From the NCBI GenBank assembly GCA_905220665.1, contig CAJNAR010000006.1, positions 248,001 to 312,000 of the forward strand: a DNA stretch of 64,000 nt, in the 5' to 3' direction. Each line of letters starts with the position of its first letter. Position 1 is the stretch's first letter. The position numbers and the translations under genes were made by a program. Under the pieces are notes generated by a model. It was not told the DNA's origin and made no database searches. It worked only from the letters and a program-made list of their open reading frames with translations. Positions 26,141 to 37,419 of the stretch are shown here, piece by piece. This DNA is from Albugo candida. Its lineage: Eukaryota > Oomycota > Peronosporomycetes > Albuginales > Albuginaceae.

Positions 26141-27214
26141 AACCTTTGAAGAAGCCCCGAATGATTCGTACGTTCCTCGCATCAAATAGTCGAGGAGCCC
26201 TTAGCATTCACGCTGGAGTGGACCAGAAATCAACCTCGTTACACAATCCTGCTGTGAGAGGTGAAGTGTTGTATGTTCGTCTGGGAAAAAGCTGAGATTG
26301 ATTGAAAGCTCAGCAATGTCACCATGGAGAATTCCGCGCCATTTACCTCCAAACCATTGAGACCAACACTTTATGCCCACATCGGAGCGGGAGAAGGAAT
26401 GATCACATTGGTTGGAAGTAAACGACAATGATGACCCGGAATTCAAATCACTGGTCCATCGGTGAGATATTGGATCCAGTGATCGTTTTTGTAGAATGTC
26501 GGGCAGTACACATAAATAAGAGTTCCAAAAACGCGAGAGCCTTGATTTCTCGAGTCAACCCGACAACTATGTCCGGCACTGACGTCCACCACGACATGAC
26601 TTTCTCGAACAAGACAGTTTGTTTTGAGGGAACTTTTTACCAACGTGGCGAATCCATCGCGTCGCAAACATTACATCTTCTACGAGATTCTGGGCTGCAA
26701 AAACGCGATTAATCATCAGTAAATGCGCCAATTCATCCAATGCCTTATCATTCGACTCCACACACGCGAACAGCACACCATTCATAGTGATTGGATGATC
26801 AAGTGCCGCTCGGATAATTTTGTCCGGATTTGTGGGATCGATTTTCATTTGCTCCCCTATTTCACCAACTCGGGTTGCTCGCTCCGATTTCTCGACTGTT
26901 GTATGCCGTTTCTGATAGAAGTGTGCCTCCTCTTTTAAGGTGGCCACCTCTTTGGCATCCGTGTTTTCACGGGGATGATTTGAACACGATTGCCATTCTC
27001 AGGATTGGCAACCGCTTTTGCTTTTTCAATCTCCATCTCCATAGTTGCGAGCACAGAAAAATAATTACTCGTCGCTAACTTCGGAAGTGCAAGAGGTGGT
27101 GCTTCGGAGACCATTTGTTCGAACGGCTCCACCCGATTACGTTTTCCACTAGTCCATGCCAACTTCATGGATACATCCCCATCCCGCTCCACCCGTGGTT
27201 GTTAGTACGATTGA

Positions 27215-27219
27215 CTTGC
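27215..27219. repeat. Target-site duplication CTTGC, left copy
   Basis: The five bases directly left of the gypsy element are CTTGC, identical to 31179-31183 directly right of it. Five-bp duplications are usual for Ty3/gypsy integration. Confidence 0.85.
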
Positions 27220-27363
27220 TGTAACGCCGGTAGGAGGAAGGGAGAGGAAGCAAAGGAAGATATTTGCTGGCGGTAAGGAATCCTGATTCCCCTATCTGAT
27301 TATCTAATCCAATTTTCCAACTCAATATGAACTATTCATGCATGTACAATGGAGGTTGTTACA
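27220..27363 (-). repeat. 3' LTR of the gypsy element (144 bp)
   Basis: It begins TGTAAC and ends GTTACA on the plus strand, so the six terminal bases are inverted repeats. It matches 31007-31178 along most of its length, for example around the shared run AGAGGAAGCAAAGGAAGATA. It is 28 bp shorter than the other LTR because of a deletion just after TTTGCTGGCGG, and there are scattered substitutions. Confidence 0.9.
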
Positions 27364-29841
27364 TCCTCCCGGAATTGACTTCTCGTTGCCGCTTCTTGAA
27401 ATCGGCGATGAGAAGATTCCAATGAGAAACATGACGAATATCTTGCTCCCACTCCCATGAAGCTTCGTGCTCGAGTAATCCATGCCATTTCACGAGCCAT
27501 TCAGGTTTACGATTAAATTGACGCTTCTGAAGAAGCTGTTCTATGATGGGCATCGTGTCACCACTGTCCTCGTCAAAAATAAGTCGGGATGATTTCGGAA
27601 TCGGACGAGTTTGAAATCGCGGTAGATTTCCCACATATGACTCAGCACGTCAAAATTGCAAGTAGAGTTCAATCGGCTCATACTCCGCGGAAGCTTCAAT
27701 TGCGCAACATTCGAGTTGACCATTTTAATAATTTGAAATGGTCCAACTTTGCGAGCAGCTAATTTGGCGCGTTTCCCATCAATGTCTTGTGTCACATGTT
27801 TCGAGTATCCAACCAGACCATATCTCCAATTTTTAAAGCAATCTCAGTGCGTTTTTTGTCGTAGTACTTCTTTTGACGATCCTGAGCTTAAGCAAATGTT
27901 TCATGGCTAAATCAATGATTTCTTGACGGTTTTGGAAGTGTTTTGCATTCTCAGCGATTCCATTTGCTCTTGAGTTGTGACGCTAGGAGTACTTAGCGGA
28001 TTCGACGGATTGCGTTCCTTGCGACTAGTATGTCAAATATCGAGCCAGCTTTGGCGAAATTTTCGGATGATGCAGAAACCATTTGCATGCCGTGTTGTCA
28101 GTGTAGATGTCAAATCCACGACAATAAAAATAATGACGCCACTATTCCAATGAAAGCTTGATTGCAAAAGTTCCTTTTCATGTGTAGGCCAATTAAGCTC
28201 ATGATTCCCCAGCTTCTTGGAAAATAATGCAATGGGATGATCGTAACCAGAATGAAGCTGAGAATGAACACCACCAATACAATAGCCAGAGACGTCCGTT
28301 GTCGCAGTGAATCGTTTGGCATGATCTGGTCAACACAGGTGCGTCTTGAAGAGCGGCCTTGAGTTGATCAAACGCATGAGTCTGGCCATCCTTCCATTCC
28401 CAAACTTGTTCTTTCTTGACCAGAGGGCCAAGTGGTAGCGCAAGAGTTGCGTAGTCACGAATGAACCGACGGTAGTAACTAGCCAAACCCAAGAAATTTA
28501 ATAGTTGTTTCTGATTTGTAGGAGTCGGCCACTTCAAAATAGCTTCTGTCTTCCGAGTATCCACTGTAAGTCCCTTAGGCGAAATTGTATGACCTAGAAA
28601 CTTCACTTTTGACTGGTCAAAATGACATTTGGACTGACGGCAGAATAACTTCTCACACCAAAGAATTCCAAACAGAATGCAAAGATGTCCAACGTGTTCG
28701 TCCAGACTAGTGGAGAACACACAAATGTCATCTATATAGACTACAATGAAGTTGTATTTTGCAAAAAGCACTCGACTGAGACGAGACCAAACACCAGGCA
28801 TCCCAGATAATCCCTTAGAAGCCACGTACCAGTGATAGGTTTCAGCATGTGTGCGAAAGGCGGTATTCTTGCGGCTTGTTTCAAAATAAAATATTAAAAA
28901 ATGTAAATAAAATTGTGAATGCGATCCGCATCAGATGATAGCCTCGTTCCAGATCCAGAACTGAAAAGATGACACAAGCACACATCTTATCAAAGAGTTG
29001 GTCGATGCGAGGAAGTGGTATCTTCGGAATGATCGTCTGCGAATTGACGTAACGGTGATCAATACCCATCGAAGAGGTTGATGTGCGTTGTCAGATTGTA
29101 CCCACTTGGATCGTGATATGTTTTGACCAGTAATGGGGTCCTTCTTAGGTACACCAAATATATTTGATACCCATGAAGAGTCAAAATCTAGATCCAGCCT
29201 TTCTTAAGCTTTTCCACGACAAACATGTCAAGTGCATCTTGTTCGACCATAGATAGGCGAAACTGTACACGGTTGCCAGGTACAGCATCCGGTTTCATGA
29301 TAAGATCAAAACCCACACGACGTGAAGGTGGAAGTTCATCAGGAAGTGTCTTTAGAAAGAAATCTTTGAACTCGTTCAAAAGAGTAGTAAGTGATTGAGG
29401 TATTGTATCACTCTCCGTCATAAAAGCCCAGATCTTTACGCGATACACTTCGTCGTACTCATGTTTCTTGACTTTTCGTTTGAAGTCAACTACAGCAACT
29501 TCCATATCGATTTCATTGCTTTTATCCCTAGTAGTGCATGTCGAAGGCACGCACTGATGTGAAAATGGAATTTCATGAGAACGCCAATCAAGCTGAGGCT
29601 GAAACTTGGTAAACCATGGTTTTCCCAAGATTAATTCATGAGCAGAACCCAATGGCCATTCCATGACTTGTAATTTGCGAAATCTGTATCGATCAAATAC
29701 AATAGTCGCAGCATCCTTTTTAATGGAGCGGGCTCTAGTGGAAGTTCCATCAAATCGTGTAACTTGGGAGACACCATATTGTGTCAGTTTCTTCACCTTG
29801 CCGGGACGAACAACAATACAGGTTGCACCGCTATCAAACAT
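27364..29841 (-). pseudogene. gypsy pol: protease, RT, partial integrase, chromodomain (broken)
   Basis: The polyprotein remains. The protease motif F-D-S-G-A-T is coded near 29840. A reverse-transcriptase start with HRYVNSQT and LDLERGYH is at 29069-28881, and the catalytic Y-I-D-D lies in the block 28825-28199, near 28738. The RNase H region follows, frameshifted near 28320. The integrase zinc finger and catalytic core are not found. The SH3-like GPF segment is at about 27795-27640. The chromodomain, with WLVKWHGL and ASWEWEQDI, is at about 27530-27430. The pol stop codon overlaps the first bases of the 3' LTR. Chromodomains guide integration to particular chromatin in related elements. Confidence 0.85.
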
Positions 29842-29983
29842 AATAGTGACAGGTGTTACATCACAAGTTCCTTGTTTACGCCTTGTTTATTCTATGGATT
29901 CACCGGATCCATAGCCGACGTCGAGATTTCTTCCATCTCGACAATTACACTTCGTTCTCGGAACACGTAATAGAAGGTAACGA

Positions 29984-30838
29984 TTAAGTCGCTCTAGGAG
30001 ACGTGGAAGCATTGAAGCTTACAGCTGCTTGTTCATGTCGAACGCTATGAGCTTGCTTCTCCTTATTCTTCAGCTTGTAACAGTGTCCGAAGACGTGACC
30101 AGGCTTCTTACAGTAGCGACATCTCTTCGACGAAGAAGCTGATGATGATGAGGAGCGACCATGTTTGGTAAATCCTGAGTCAATCTCCATTGGTTCCGGG
30201 TCACTCTCTTGCACGTGCGGTGATGCAGGTTGTTGATGGTGATGATGTTGAATGAAAGTTGCACGTGATCGTTCTTGCGAGTATACCGGTGGACGATAGT
30301 TCTTCCCGTGTGGGACACTAGTCCTCGCGTAAAGTAAGTAATTTTTATCCAACTCACTCATTTCCGTACCTTGCATGATAGCTTGACGGAAACGTGAAAT
30401 ATAAACTTCCAGGTTTGGACAAAGTTTCTGTTTGATTGCGTAAAATTGATCATGCAAGCGTTCTTGCAGATCAGGGGGTACAAACTCTTCATTTACTCGA
30501 ACGATGAGGTCTTGCATGTCTTTGATATATGGCTTGTTCATCTTGTACCAAGCTGCGACATTCCCTTTGAAAGTGGCGGTCGTGATTGCCAAGATACGAG
30601 CGCTTTCACTGACATCGCGCCAGTCGATAATCTTTGATTCGAAGTACTGAGACAGTTGCTCAAACTACAGATCCACGGACTCGCCTATTTTATCATGGAA
30701 ATGAGGTAAGCTGATCCCCTCAACTTTTATTTCACGCTTGGTCATAGCTTCAAGCAATTGCTGTTGTTTTTCGACTAATTCGATCAATGTTTTCGTGATG
30801 GCGTCGGGGGGCCATCCTTGAGGGTTCAATGATGTCAT
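29984..30838 (-). pseudogene. gypsy gag with zinc knuckle, one in-frame stop
   Basis: Gag forms the particle and binds the element RNA. The frame starts at the ATG at 30838 and is open apart from a TAG near 30666, then continues to 29984. The retrotransposon gag region is followed by a serine-rich stretch and a zinc knuckle C-x2-C-x4-H-x4-C within RCRYCKKPGHVFGHC, coded near 30110-30065. One stop is the only break seen, so decay is modest here compared with pol. Confidence 0.8.
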
Positions 30839-31006
30839 GATAGCCAAAAAAAACAAAAAAACAAAAAAAACGTCCAACCAATAGAGCCGGAATAAACGAC
30901 AAACAATCGGCGAGCGGCTTTCCCAATGTCGTGACGCTAAATAGCGCGTAAGAAAAACTCCTTCCGGACGACCAACGACCTTTGAGCTATGTCAAGTGCT
31001 ACCGGT

Positions 31007-31178
31007 TGTAACGCCGGCAGGAAGAAGGGAGAGGAAGCAAAGGAAGATATTTGCTGGCGGAGCTCTATTTGATAAAAATGGAAAGTGAGATCTAATCCTG
31101 GTTCACTTATCTGATTGGCTAATCCAGTTCTGCAACTCAATATGAACTATGCATGCATGTACAATGGAGGTTGTTACA
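31007..31178 (-). repeat. 5' LTR of the gypsy element (172 bp)
   Basis: Same TGTAAC/GTTACA ends as the LTR at 27220. It carries 28 extra bases and several substitutions relative to it. I could not recognise a standard tRNA primer site just inside it: the adjoining minus-strand bases are ACCGGTAGCACTTGA, which lack the usual TGG start. Confidence 0.9.
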
Positions 31179-31183
31179 CTTGC
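31179..31183. repeat. Target-site duplication CTTGC, right copy
   Basis: CTTGC directly after the 5' LTR, identical to 27215-27219. Together they show that the gypsy element integrated at one site and that both junctions are intact. Confidence 0.85.
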
Positions 31184-32537
31184 CAGTTGGAGGACAGGAG
31201 GAGAAGGCTGCAATAAGGTCGATGCCCCTGGTGGTGTGATAGGGGGGGGGGAGTATTGAGCTCCAACGAGATTTGATCGGAGATCTTCCGTTCAGGTTTC
31301 CTCGTCTCCAATTCTTGACTGGGAACTGGCTTCATTACCGTTTGTGCGGCTGTATGGTTTTGTTGCTTTTTTTGTTTCTGTTTGTTGTGAATCTGAGTTG
31401 CAGATTGAGTTTGGCTTTGTTTTTGATTATTATTTTTTGCTTGGGTGTTGCGGTGCTCCCGTGGCTGATCTAGCACCCAAATCCAAGCAATAAGGACCAA
31501 GTTGACCGAAACGTGGTCGTTCCGATGGAATGGGATCATTTTCCCCCTTACTGGGTAAAGTTGTTTGTCGTAAGCGATTTGTTCAATCACTTTACCAACT
31601 CTAACCAGCTGTTGGGGGCACGTCAAACACCCAAAATAGACTCTCTAAGTCGATATAACCACTTCTTTAGTGGGAACCGTCTTGCGAAAGGTGTCATACA
31701 CCACGTGACATCCGAGTTGGTGAAGAGAGCGGAGTATGTTGTTCCGCTCCTCCTTCACGCCTACGCCGAAAACATCGAGGTAGTATTTTGTTTCAAGAGT
31801 ATCAAACTCCAGAAAAAATACTTTTCCCCAAGGATAGTCACCGGCAGACACTCCAGCTGTTGGCAGGCATCCGCCGTGGTGACCATCACCCTGATGTTTC
31901 CCCCAGGCATTTCGGATACCTGAGCAATTGACCGGCTCTCCAGTAAACTTTCAAAGACCGGATTGCCGTGGTCTCGCATCAGGGAGGATAATATTTTCCC
32001 ATTTGGAGTACGGGTCAAGGACTGGCCCGTCTCCAACACCATTGGGAAGGTTGCTTTCCGGATTTGGAAAGGTCTTGCTGCTTCCAAATTCGCAGACAAA
32101 ACAGACCAATCCGGGTGCTCCCCATCAGCATATAGCTGCAATATAGCCTCGATATCCGAGGCTTTCGGCTTTGGGAGTTTGACGCGAAAGTTCGCCCGAG
32201 CTCTAGCTGGTCCTTACGCAAGGACTCCTGTGACTTGATAAGGTCAGCAAGAGTGAAACTTTTGGTGTCGTCCACTTGCAATTGCCTCTTGGTCACCCTG
32301 GGACGAGGCAACGACAGTACCGTATGTACCACCGGTACCACATCCGAAACCAGTAGTACTGGTATTGCCCTGTACCGTCACACTGGGGGGGAGTACCTTC
32401 CACGTCATCACACAGGAGTGATCACTCATCAAAACAATCATGCAATCACCCAAAACAGGGTGAATCATGACGGTTGCCACGTCACTACAAGTGGACGCTA
32501 GCACCCTGGGTTGTGTCGATACGTCGACTTGAACCAT
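31179..32537 (-). mobile_element. LINE ORF1 region, 5' part, cut by the gypsy insertion
   Basis: The 5' portion of the LINE that continues at 27219. The minus-strand reading starts at an ATG at 32537 and passes through several frames: 32537-32244, 32341-32015, 32141-31761, 31851-31645 and 31626-31179. The last piece is rich in Gln, Lys and Asn. No domain is recognised. The reading order, strand and continuity across the CTTGC site tie it to the endonuclease and RT further left. A G-run at 31242-31250 and several frame breaks show decay. Confidence 0.6.
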
Positions 32538-35500
32538 TGTTTTCGAGAGGAAAGAGTTGAAAAAAGTAGTTTTTCGAGCTGTTTTGTACTAAATTGGCGG
32601 GTTACGTAGTGATCGGCAAATTGAGAAGTTCCATTCTAAGGTTAGGTCACGCGTATCTTTCATATCTTTCCGTAAAAACCGGTACCGAGAGGATCTTAAA
32701 TAATATACTTTTGATTTTGCAGTTATCGGAGTCGAACAACCCCGAAGCCGTCGGCGGTTGAAGCAGTTAAAGACTTGTTCAGGAGTGAACGAGATATCAG
32801 TGGGTTTACATCACTTGAATATTAGACTCGACATTTGACTACCTTCGAGTGGACGCAGAGATGGAAAACATTTCAGAGGTCGTATTTATCTACAAGACAC
32901 ACAAGTACACACGTACGGACTTGTCTATTCATTGATGAAATGGAAGAGCCGTTTAGCCATATAAAGCCATGAAGCTCGTAGATACATCTAACCTGTTGAT
33001 ACGAAGCAGCTTTATCCTTCTCAGATACATGGAAGACCTGCTCAACTTGTTTGGAACGGCCCTAGTGTTTGTGAATCGATCAACCCATCTGTCACTGCCT
33101 TCTCAAATGAGTGTTCCCGACATGAGATGACCATCTGTTCGAATCAACTTACTATCCAAAACAATATCTTACGTGACGCAGTATTGTGGCTGACATCCTT
33201 TGCAGTGTACTCGATGATGTAGAGGCAAATGATACATCTGAATAATTTGAGCACCTCGTCTTAGAGTCTACATTGGATCAGCTTGAAGCATTAGAATGGG
33301 CATGGAGGATAGCGCAAGAAATGACGCGACAAGTAGGCCATTATGAGTACTCTGTAAAGCTGGAACTACAAGGCATCACTGTGCTCACAACGGAGACTAC
33401 AAAGCAGACTCTGACGCCCTTGCATCAGAATGTGCGCTCCATGATGAGATATGTCGTGGTCTGCATCGCCATGAAGAATGGTCATCGAGAGTGCGCGGTT
33501 ATCAATTCATGCTGAAATGATCGCCTCGTAAAAGCTCGCTCAGTGAACAAAGTCTTCCGTCCAAACACTGTGATGGCGCAGTTTTTCTGTGTGTCGTGTT
33601 GAGGTAGATGTATGCTCCAGGCGTTGATCAGAACAGCACACTAAGGTTCAGGACATTGAGAACGAGTACATGATCGTCACCTTGCTCTAGTTGAATACAG
33701 CCAACATGCCCGGCATCGCGTTCGGACTCTTTGTACTTCCTCGACAGCCCGCGTACTACCGACTCAGACTTTACATGCATCGATTCAATTAGAAAGCAAC
33801 AGTGGCGATAGCATCGAAGTCGGTAGCGTCCAGCACGACGGCTTGTGTAAAAAGATACGTGAACACGAATATTGGATCCTAGAAGAGGTATGTCCATCGC
33901 GACCACGAGAAGCTGGTGTGCCGTTTCTAAAGCCTTTTAGTGTGCACATCGACTCTGTACCTCTCAGTTACTCAGGTTAGACGTCTTCTTTCGAGAAAAC
34001 AGGTCGAGAAACGATACCACAAGGATCCGGACGACAGTGAGATCTGGCTTGCTTCTGTGACTCTATTAGATGAGCTCTACTCGGAACGTCCACCTTCACC
34101 CAGTTCGGCACGTTACAGTTAAGCACGATTCGTGGGGTTTTCAGCGAGCAAGCGAAGCACGTGACGCTGCAAGTTGTCTCATTAGAGCCCGTAAGTATTT
34201 GCTTAGGAAGCAGAGCCGCGAATGTATTGCCTCAAAAAGGTTCATCTTCTCCCAATCATCGACTGAAGCCTAACGCATACTGGTATAAGTTCCAACAGAT
34301 CCACTGGTCTATTCACATGTCAGCTAGAAAGGAATGCGGTAATTCTTGCAACGATGCATCAAGGGCTCAATGTACTCCCTTATCATCTTCCTTGACTTGT
34401 TGCGACTTTGCTAACACCATACTCGGTGCAATAAGAGCATCGCATTTGACGACTTCCATCACGTACTCGAACAGGGCACCGTTAGCCGCTTCCGCAGCGT
34501 AGCGCGACAGAACACGTAAATTTGATAGCTATAGATTTTCTACTCGTATCACTTCTCATCGAACAAGTGTAGATTCTTGCGTCCAGCCATCGAGTAGTAG
34601 CGAGCAACTCGACGATGCTCTATTAAGGCTCACCTCGTACTCATTCTCGAAATGAGGACTTGTAGATTAGCAGCGAAAAAAACTACCCTGGCAGATTGAG
34701 AAGCTGTCAGATATCAAGGCTTGCTACTACACCTATACCAAGAATAATAGCTGCCTTATGGAGAGGTCTATTTTATACTTTACAGCTTTTCTGTTGATCT
34801 CATTCTACCAGCGGTTTTCGTGCAAAAGAATGATCAAAAGATTGCACCTTCCGAAACATATGATTCTTGAGTCACTACGTAAGTATAAACTTCATGTGGC
34901 AATTCGGTCCAATTAACAAGTTTATACGAGACATCTGACTGATCAGCATCAGTTTGAAAGCGACAAGTATTCTCCAGCTTGCGCATTGTAATTAATTTTT
35001 ACTAAAAGATTCAAGTCAATCACGATTCCTGCACAAAAGCGCCACAACTCTACGCGCTGTAAGTAGCGCTATAGAGAAGTGTACGCTGTTAAGCACTACG
35101 TAGTACCCCTATGTTAGCGATGTACCATAGTGTCAGAAATAAGTTCCATATTCGCTTTCTATGCTTATTTGAATATAGGACATAGGGCCTGATGTTCATG
35201 GGTGCCCGCTTGAATAGTACATTTTTGATTGTGAAGTAGAAAGAATCTTATTTGCACAAATGGTCGTGAGAGGCAATGTGAGCTGTCTGGATTGAGAGCG
35301 AATGAAGCAAGGGTGAGGATATAAGAATCGCGAAGCGAAATGCTCATGGATGTGATGAAATTAGCCAGAATCAGAACTGCATTCAATTGTGACGCTGTAC
35401 GGGCGAAATGATACTTAATGCATAAGAAAAACTTGCTATAGAAGCTAGATTATCATCATTGCCATTTGTTGCCAACCTCACACAATGTCTAGTCTTATTT

Positions 35501-35581
35501 ATACTTCAACATGAAGGAAATATGCAACAAGCGATCATTGGTTAATGTAAGAACCAATGATAGCTCCAGAAACAAAAACAA
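32538..35581. other. 3 kb without recognised genes
   Basis: Only fragmentary open frames on both strands. Some stretches (for example around 33380-33510 and 33780-33960 on the plus strand) have a protein-like composition but are broken by stops, and I could not link them into a spliced gene. It may hold an old pseudogene or further decayed repeats. Confidence 0.3.
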
Positions 35582-36551
35582 ATGCTTTCGATCCCATCCA
35601 TTATCCCGTCACACTCGACGCTCGTTTCGCTCAATCCTCCGCTATTTTATGAGATTGTTGACGAGAATGTGTACCAATCGAATAAGTTTGACTCGACATC
35701 ATTTCCATTTGTTGCGAATTTAGCTTTGAAAACAGTAATCTACTTATCTCCAGACGAGCTCTCATCTGAGCTTACCGATTTCTTCGAAGAGACAAATGTC
35801 GAAGTGGTAATTGCGTACTCAGTCAAACTTTTGATGCAAAAAGGTTGCTGATAAAGCTATATAGATTCATTTGGGGGCAAAATATCGATCTTTATCACCT
35901 TGGAAATCTATGACAGAAGGAATGGCCAAAGAAGCGATCCAGTTCGTGCTAGAGAAACAGCTACATCCCCTTATGCTGATGTGCAAGTACGTTGGATATT
36001 TTTAAAATAAGACGTTTTAATGCTTTTGCGCTTCGTGATCGCTTTAATAGAACTGGAATACACATGTCAGGGACAGTCATTGGGTGTTTGCGTCGTTTGC
36101 AAAACTGGAGCCTCACTGCGATTATTGATAATGTAGTTGACCTATCTACAATACTGAGCATGGGCTGAGTATCTCTGACTGTCGATAGTATCGAAATCTT
36201 GCAAGTAGTGTCAAGACTAGATTCGAGAATGAGCAGTTTATAGAGCTGTTTGATGTTGATTTGGTTACGCTGCCAGAGAAAATGCCGGATTGGTTTGTTG
36301 AGAGCCAGAGAATCATGGTACATAAAGTGCTTTGCAGAAAATCAAGGTCTTTTCAATATTGAGCGTAGGAAGAAGAGAGGTTGGCGATTTTGAAGGGAGA
36401 ACGCTACCCAGGTCTGGTCTGTGGAGAAACTTGTTCAGAAAACATACCGGCGTACAAACGCCATTACTTTCAGAACCTGGGGCCTCTTATATCTCCCTCA
36501 GTTGTATTTTCGGAGAAATTGAGCATAATCGGAGATGACGACGATGACTGA
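35582..36551 (+). CDS. Atypical dual-specificity phosphatase-like protein (SIW14/OCA family), catalytic Arg missing
   Basis: Related to plant and fungal atypical dual-specificity phosphatases (SIW14/OCA1, inositol pyrophosphate phosphatases). Five exons, 35582-35806, 35865-35986, 36051-36132, 36189-36317 and 36369-36551, give 246 residues with all phases consistent. Family landmarks are FYEIVDENVYQSN, TVIYLSPDE, EAIQFVLEKQLHPL, VIGCLRRLQNWSLTAI and NEQFIELFDVDL. The P-loop, normally H-C-x2-G-x2-R, reads M-C115-K-T-G118-I-H-M121. The Cys and Gly remain, but the preceding His and the phosphate-binding Arg are both Met. That suggests a pseudo-phosphatase like some yeast Oca paralogues. The C-terminus ends in five Asp. 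A shorter model ending at 36362 is possible if the last intron is not removed, but the spliced exon is clearly coding. Confidence 0.78.
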
Positions 36552-36703
36552 TATGAGAGCACCCTCAATCATGGCATCTGCGTCAAGAGTTATACATTCG
36601 AATGATGTTGCAAGTCGCTTGTTCGAAATGATTTGGACTCCTCATCTTTGTTTTTTGTGTGTGTCTTTTTCAACTAATTTCTTGCTTTCTCCAAGCACGC
36701 GAG

Positions 36704-37006
36704 ATGAATATTGATAGTCGACCCCTCCGCGGTGGTTTCTACTCAGCTTTTCTCAGCATATTATGCTATATTTATTGTATTTTCTGTGTGGTGAGAGAAA
36801 TACGTTTTTATTCTATTCACATTTACAGACGGTATCTTCATCGCTGCCTGCATCACTCTAGAACCCTTTTTGCAAACTCTAGCCATGAAGATGGGGCCAA
36901 ACTACGCACGATTTTTAGGCCGCGCGAGGGAATGATGGCGGAGGCATTTCTAACAGCTGTCGAGCGCACAATGCGTCGATTGTACATTCCGAAGGTACCA
37001 TCATAG
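36704..37006 (+). CDS. Hypothetical small protein, uncertain
   Basis: An ATG at 36704 opens 100 codons. The first 30 residues contain a hydrophobic segment (FYSAFLSILCYIYCIF), then a basic stretch and a C-terminus ending RLYIPKVPS. A second frame over 36830-36935 also looks protein-like (LEPFLQTLAMKMGPNYARF), so an intron or a frameshift may be present. No family is recognised. It could be a small membrane protein or a decayed gene. Confidence 0.3.
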   Translation: MNIDSRPLRGGFYSAFLSILCYIYCIFCVVREIRFYSIHIYRRYLHRCLHHSRTLFANSSHEDGAKLRTIFRPREGMMAEAFLTAVERTMRRLYIPKVPS

Positions 37007-37419
37007 CTCTAGACATCCGATTGTCGTGATTTGCGAGAGATCGATGTGATCCGGGCGTCAGGGTCTTTCATGTGCTCTACCTCACTTGTGATTAGACCAT
37101 TTAATTGGCTTCAAACGAGGTCCTTTGCAAGGGTCGATATTTCCAGATGCCTAACCATTTCGGAATTGTTCTTCTCACAGACAAAAGTACCTCTACGCCG
37201 TCGTCATGTCCTACTGCTCCTAAGCGAACTCATTAGGATGACTTCTACAACTTAATGAGAAAGTCGATTGCGATAGACTTGATACGTGCATACTAATCCT
37301 TATGGAAGCTACAACCAGCAAACTAGTCCATGTGCATGCAGAACATACTAATGGCATCCGCGTACGCATCCTGATGGGCACAATGTGACTGATTGTCGTT
37401 GTATCACACATCAGCGCTG

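Larger units (their letters stand above)
21960..27219 (-). mobile_element. Non-LTR retrotransposon (APE-type LINE), 3' part, decayed
   Basis: The larger part of a LINE on the minus strand. Reading from high to low coordinates it contains the end of ORF1 (about 27219-26570), then ORF2 with an APE-like endonuclease, a reverse transcriptase and a C-terminal CCHC-type zinc region. Many frameshifts and stops break both ORFs. The element continues beyond the gypsy insertion at 31179-32537. The left boundary near 21960 is approximate because no clear poly(A) tail or flanking duplication was found. Domain order and the zinc region resemble L1/Tx1-type elements; the clade is not determined. Confidence 0.8.
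27220..31178 (-). mobile_element. Ty3/gypsy chromodomain retrotransposon inserted in the LINE
   Basis: A 3.96 kb LTR retrotransposon on the minus strand, bounded by LTRs that start TGTAAC and end GTTACA and flanked by the 5-bp duplication CTTGC. Internal order on the minus strand is gag, protease, reverse transcriptase, RNase H start, a short integrase C-terminal segment with a GPF motif, and a chromodomain. This is the order of chromoviruses. The integrase core is largely missing (only about 600 bp between RNase H and the GPF segment), and gag and pol carry stops or frameshifts, so it is non-autonomous. A purine-rich tract CCGGGAGGA abuts the 3' LTR at 27364-27372 (minus strand), a plausible polypurine primer. 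Confidence 0.9.

Noticed and set aside
31242..31250. G-run near 31245 as a functional quadruplex
   Set aside because: Only a single run of G within decayed LINE sequence; no four-tract pattern.
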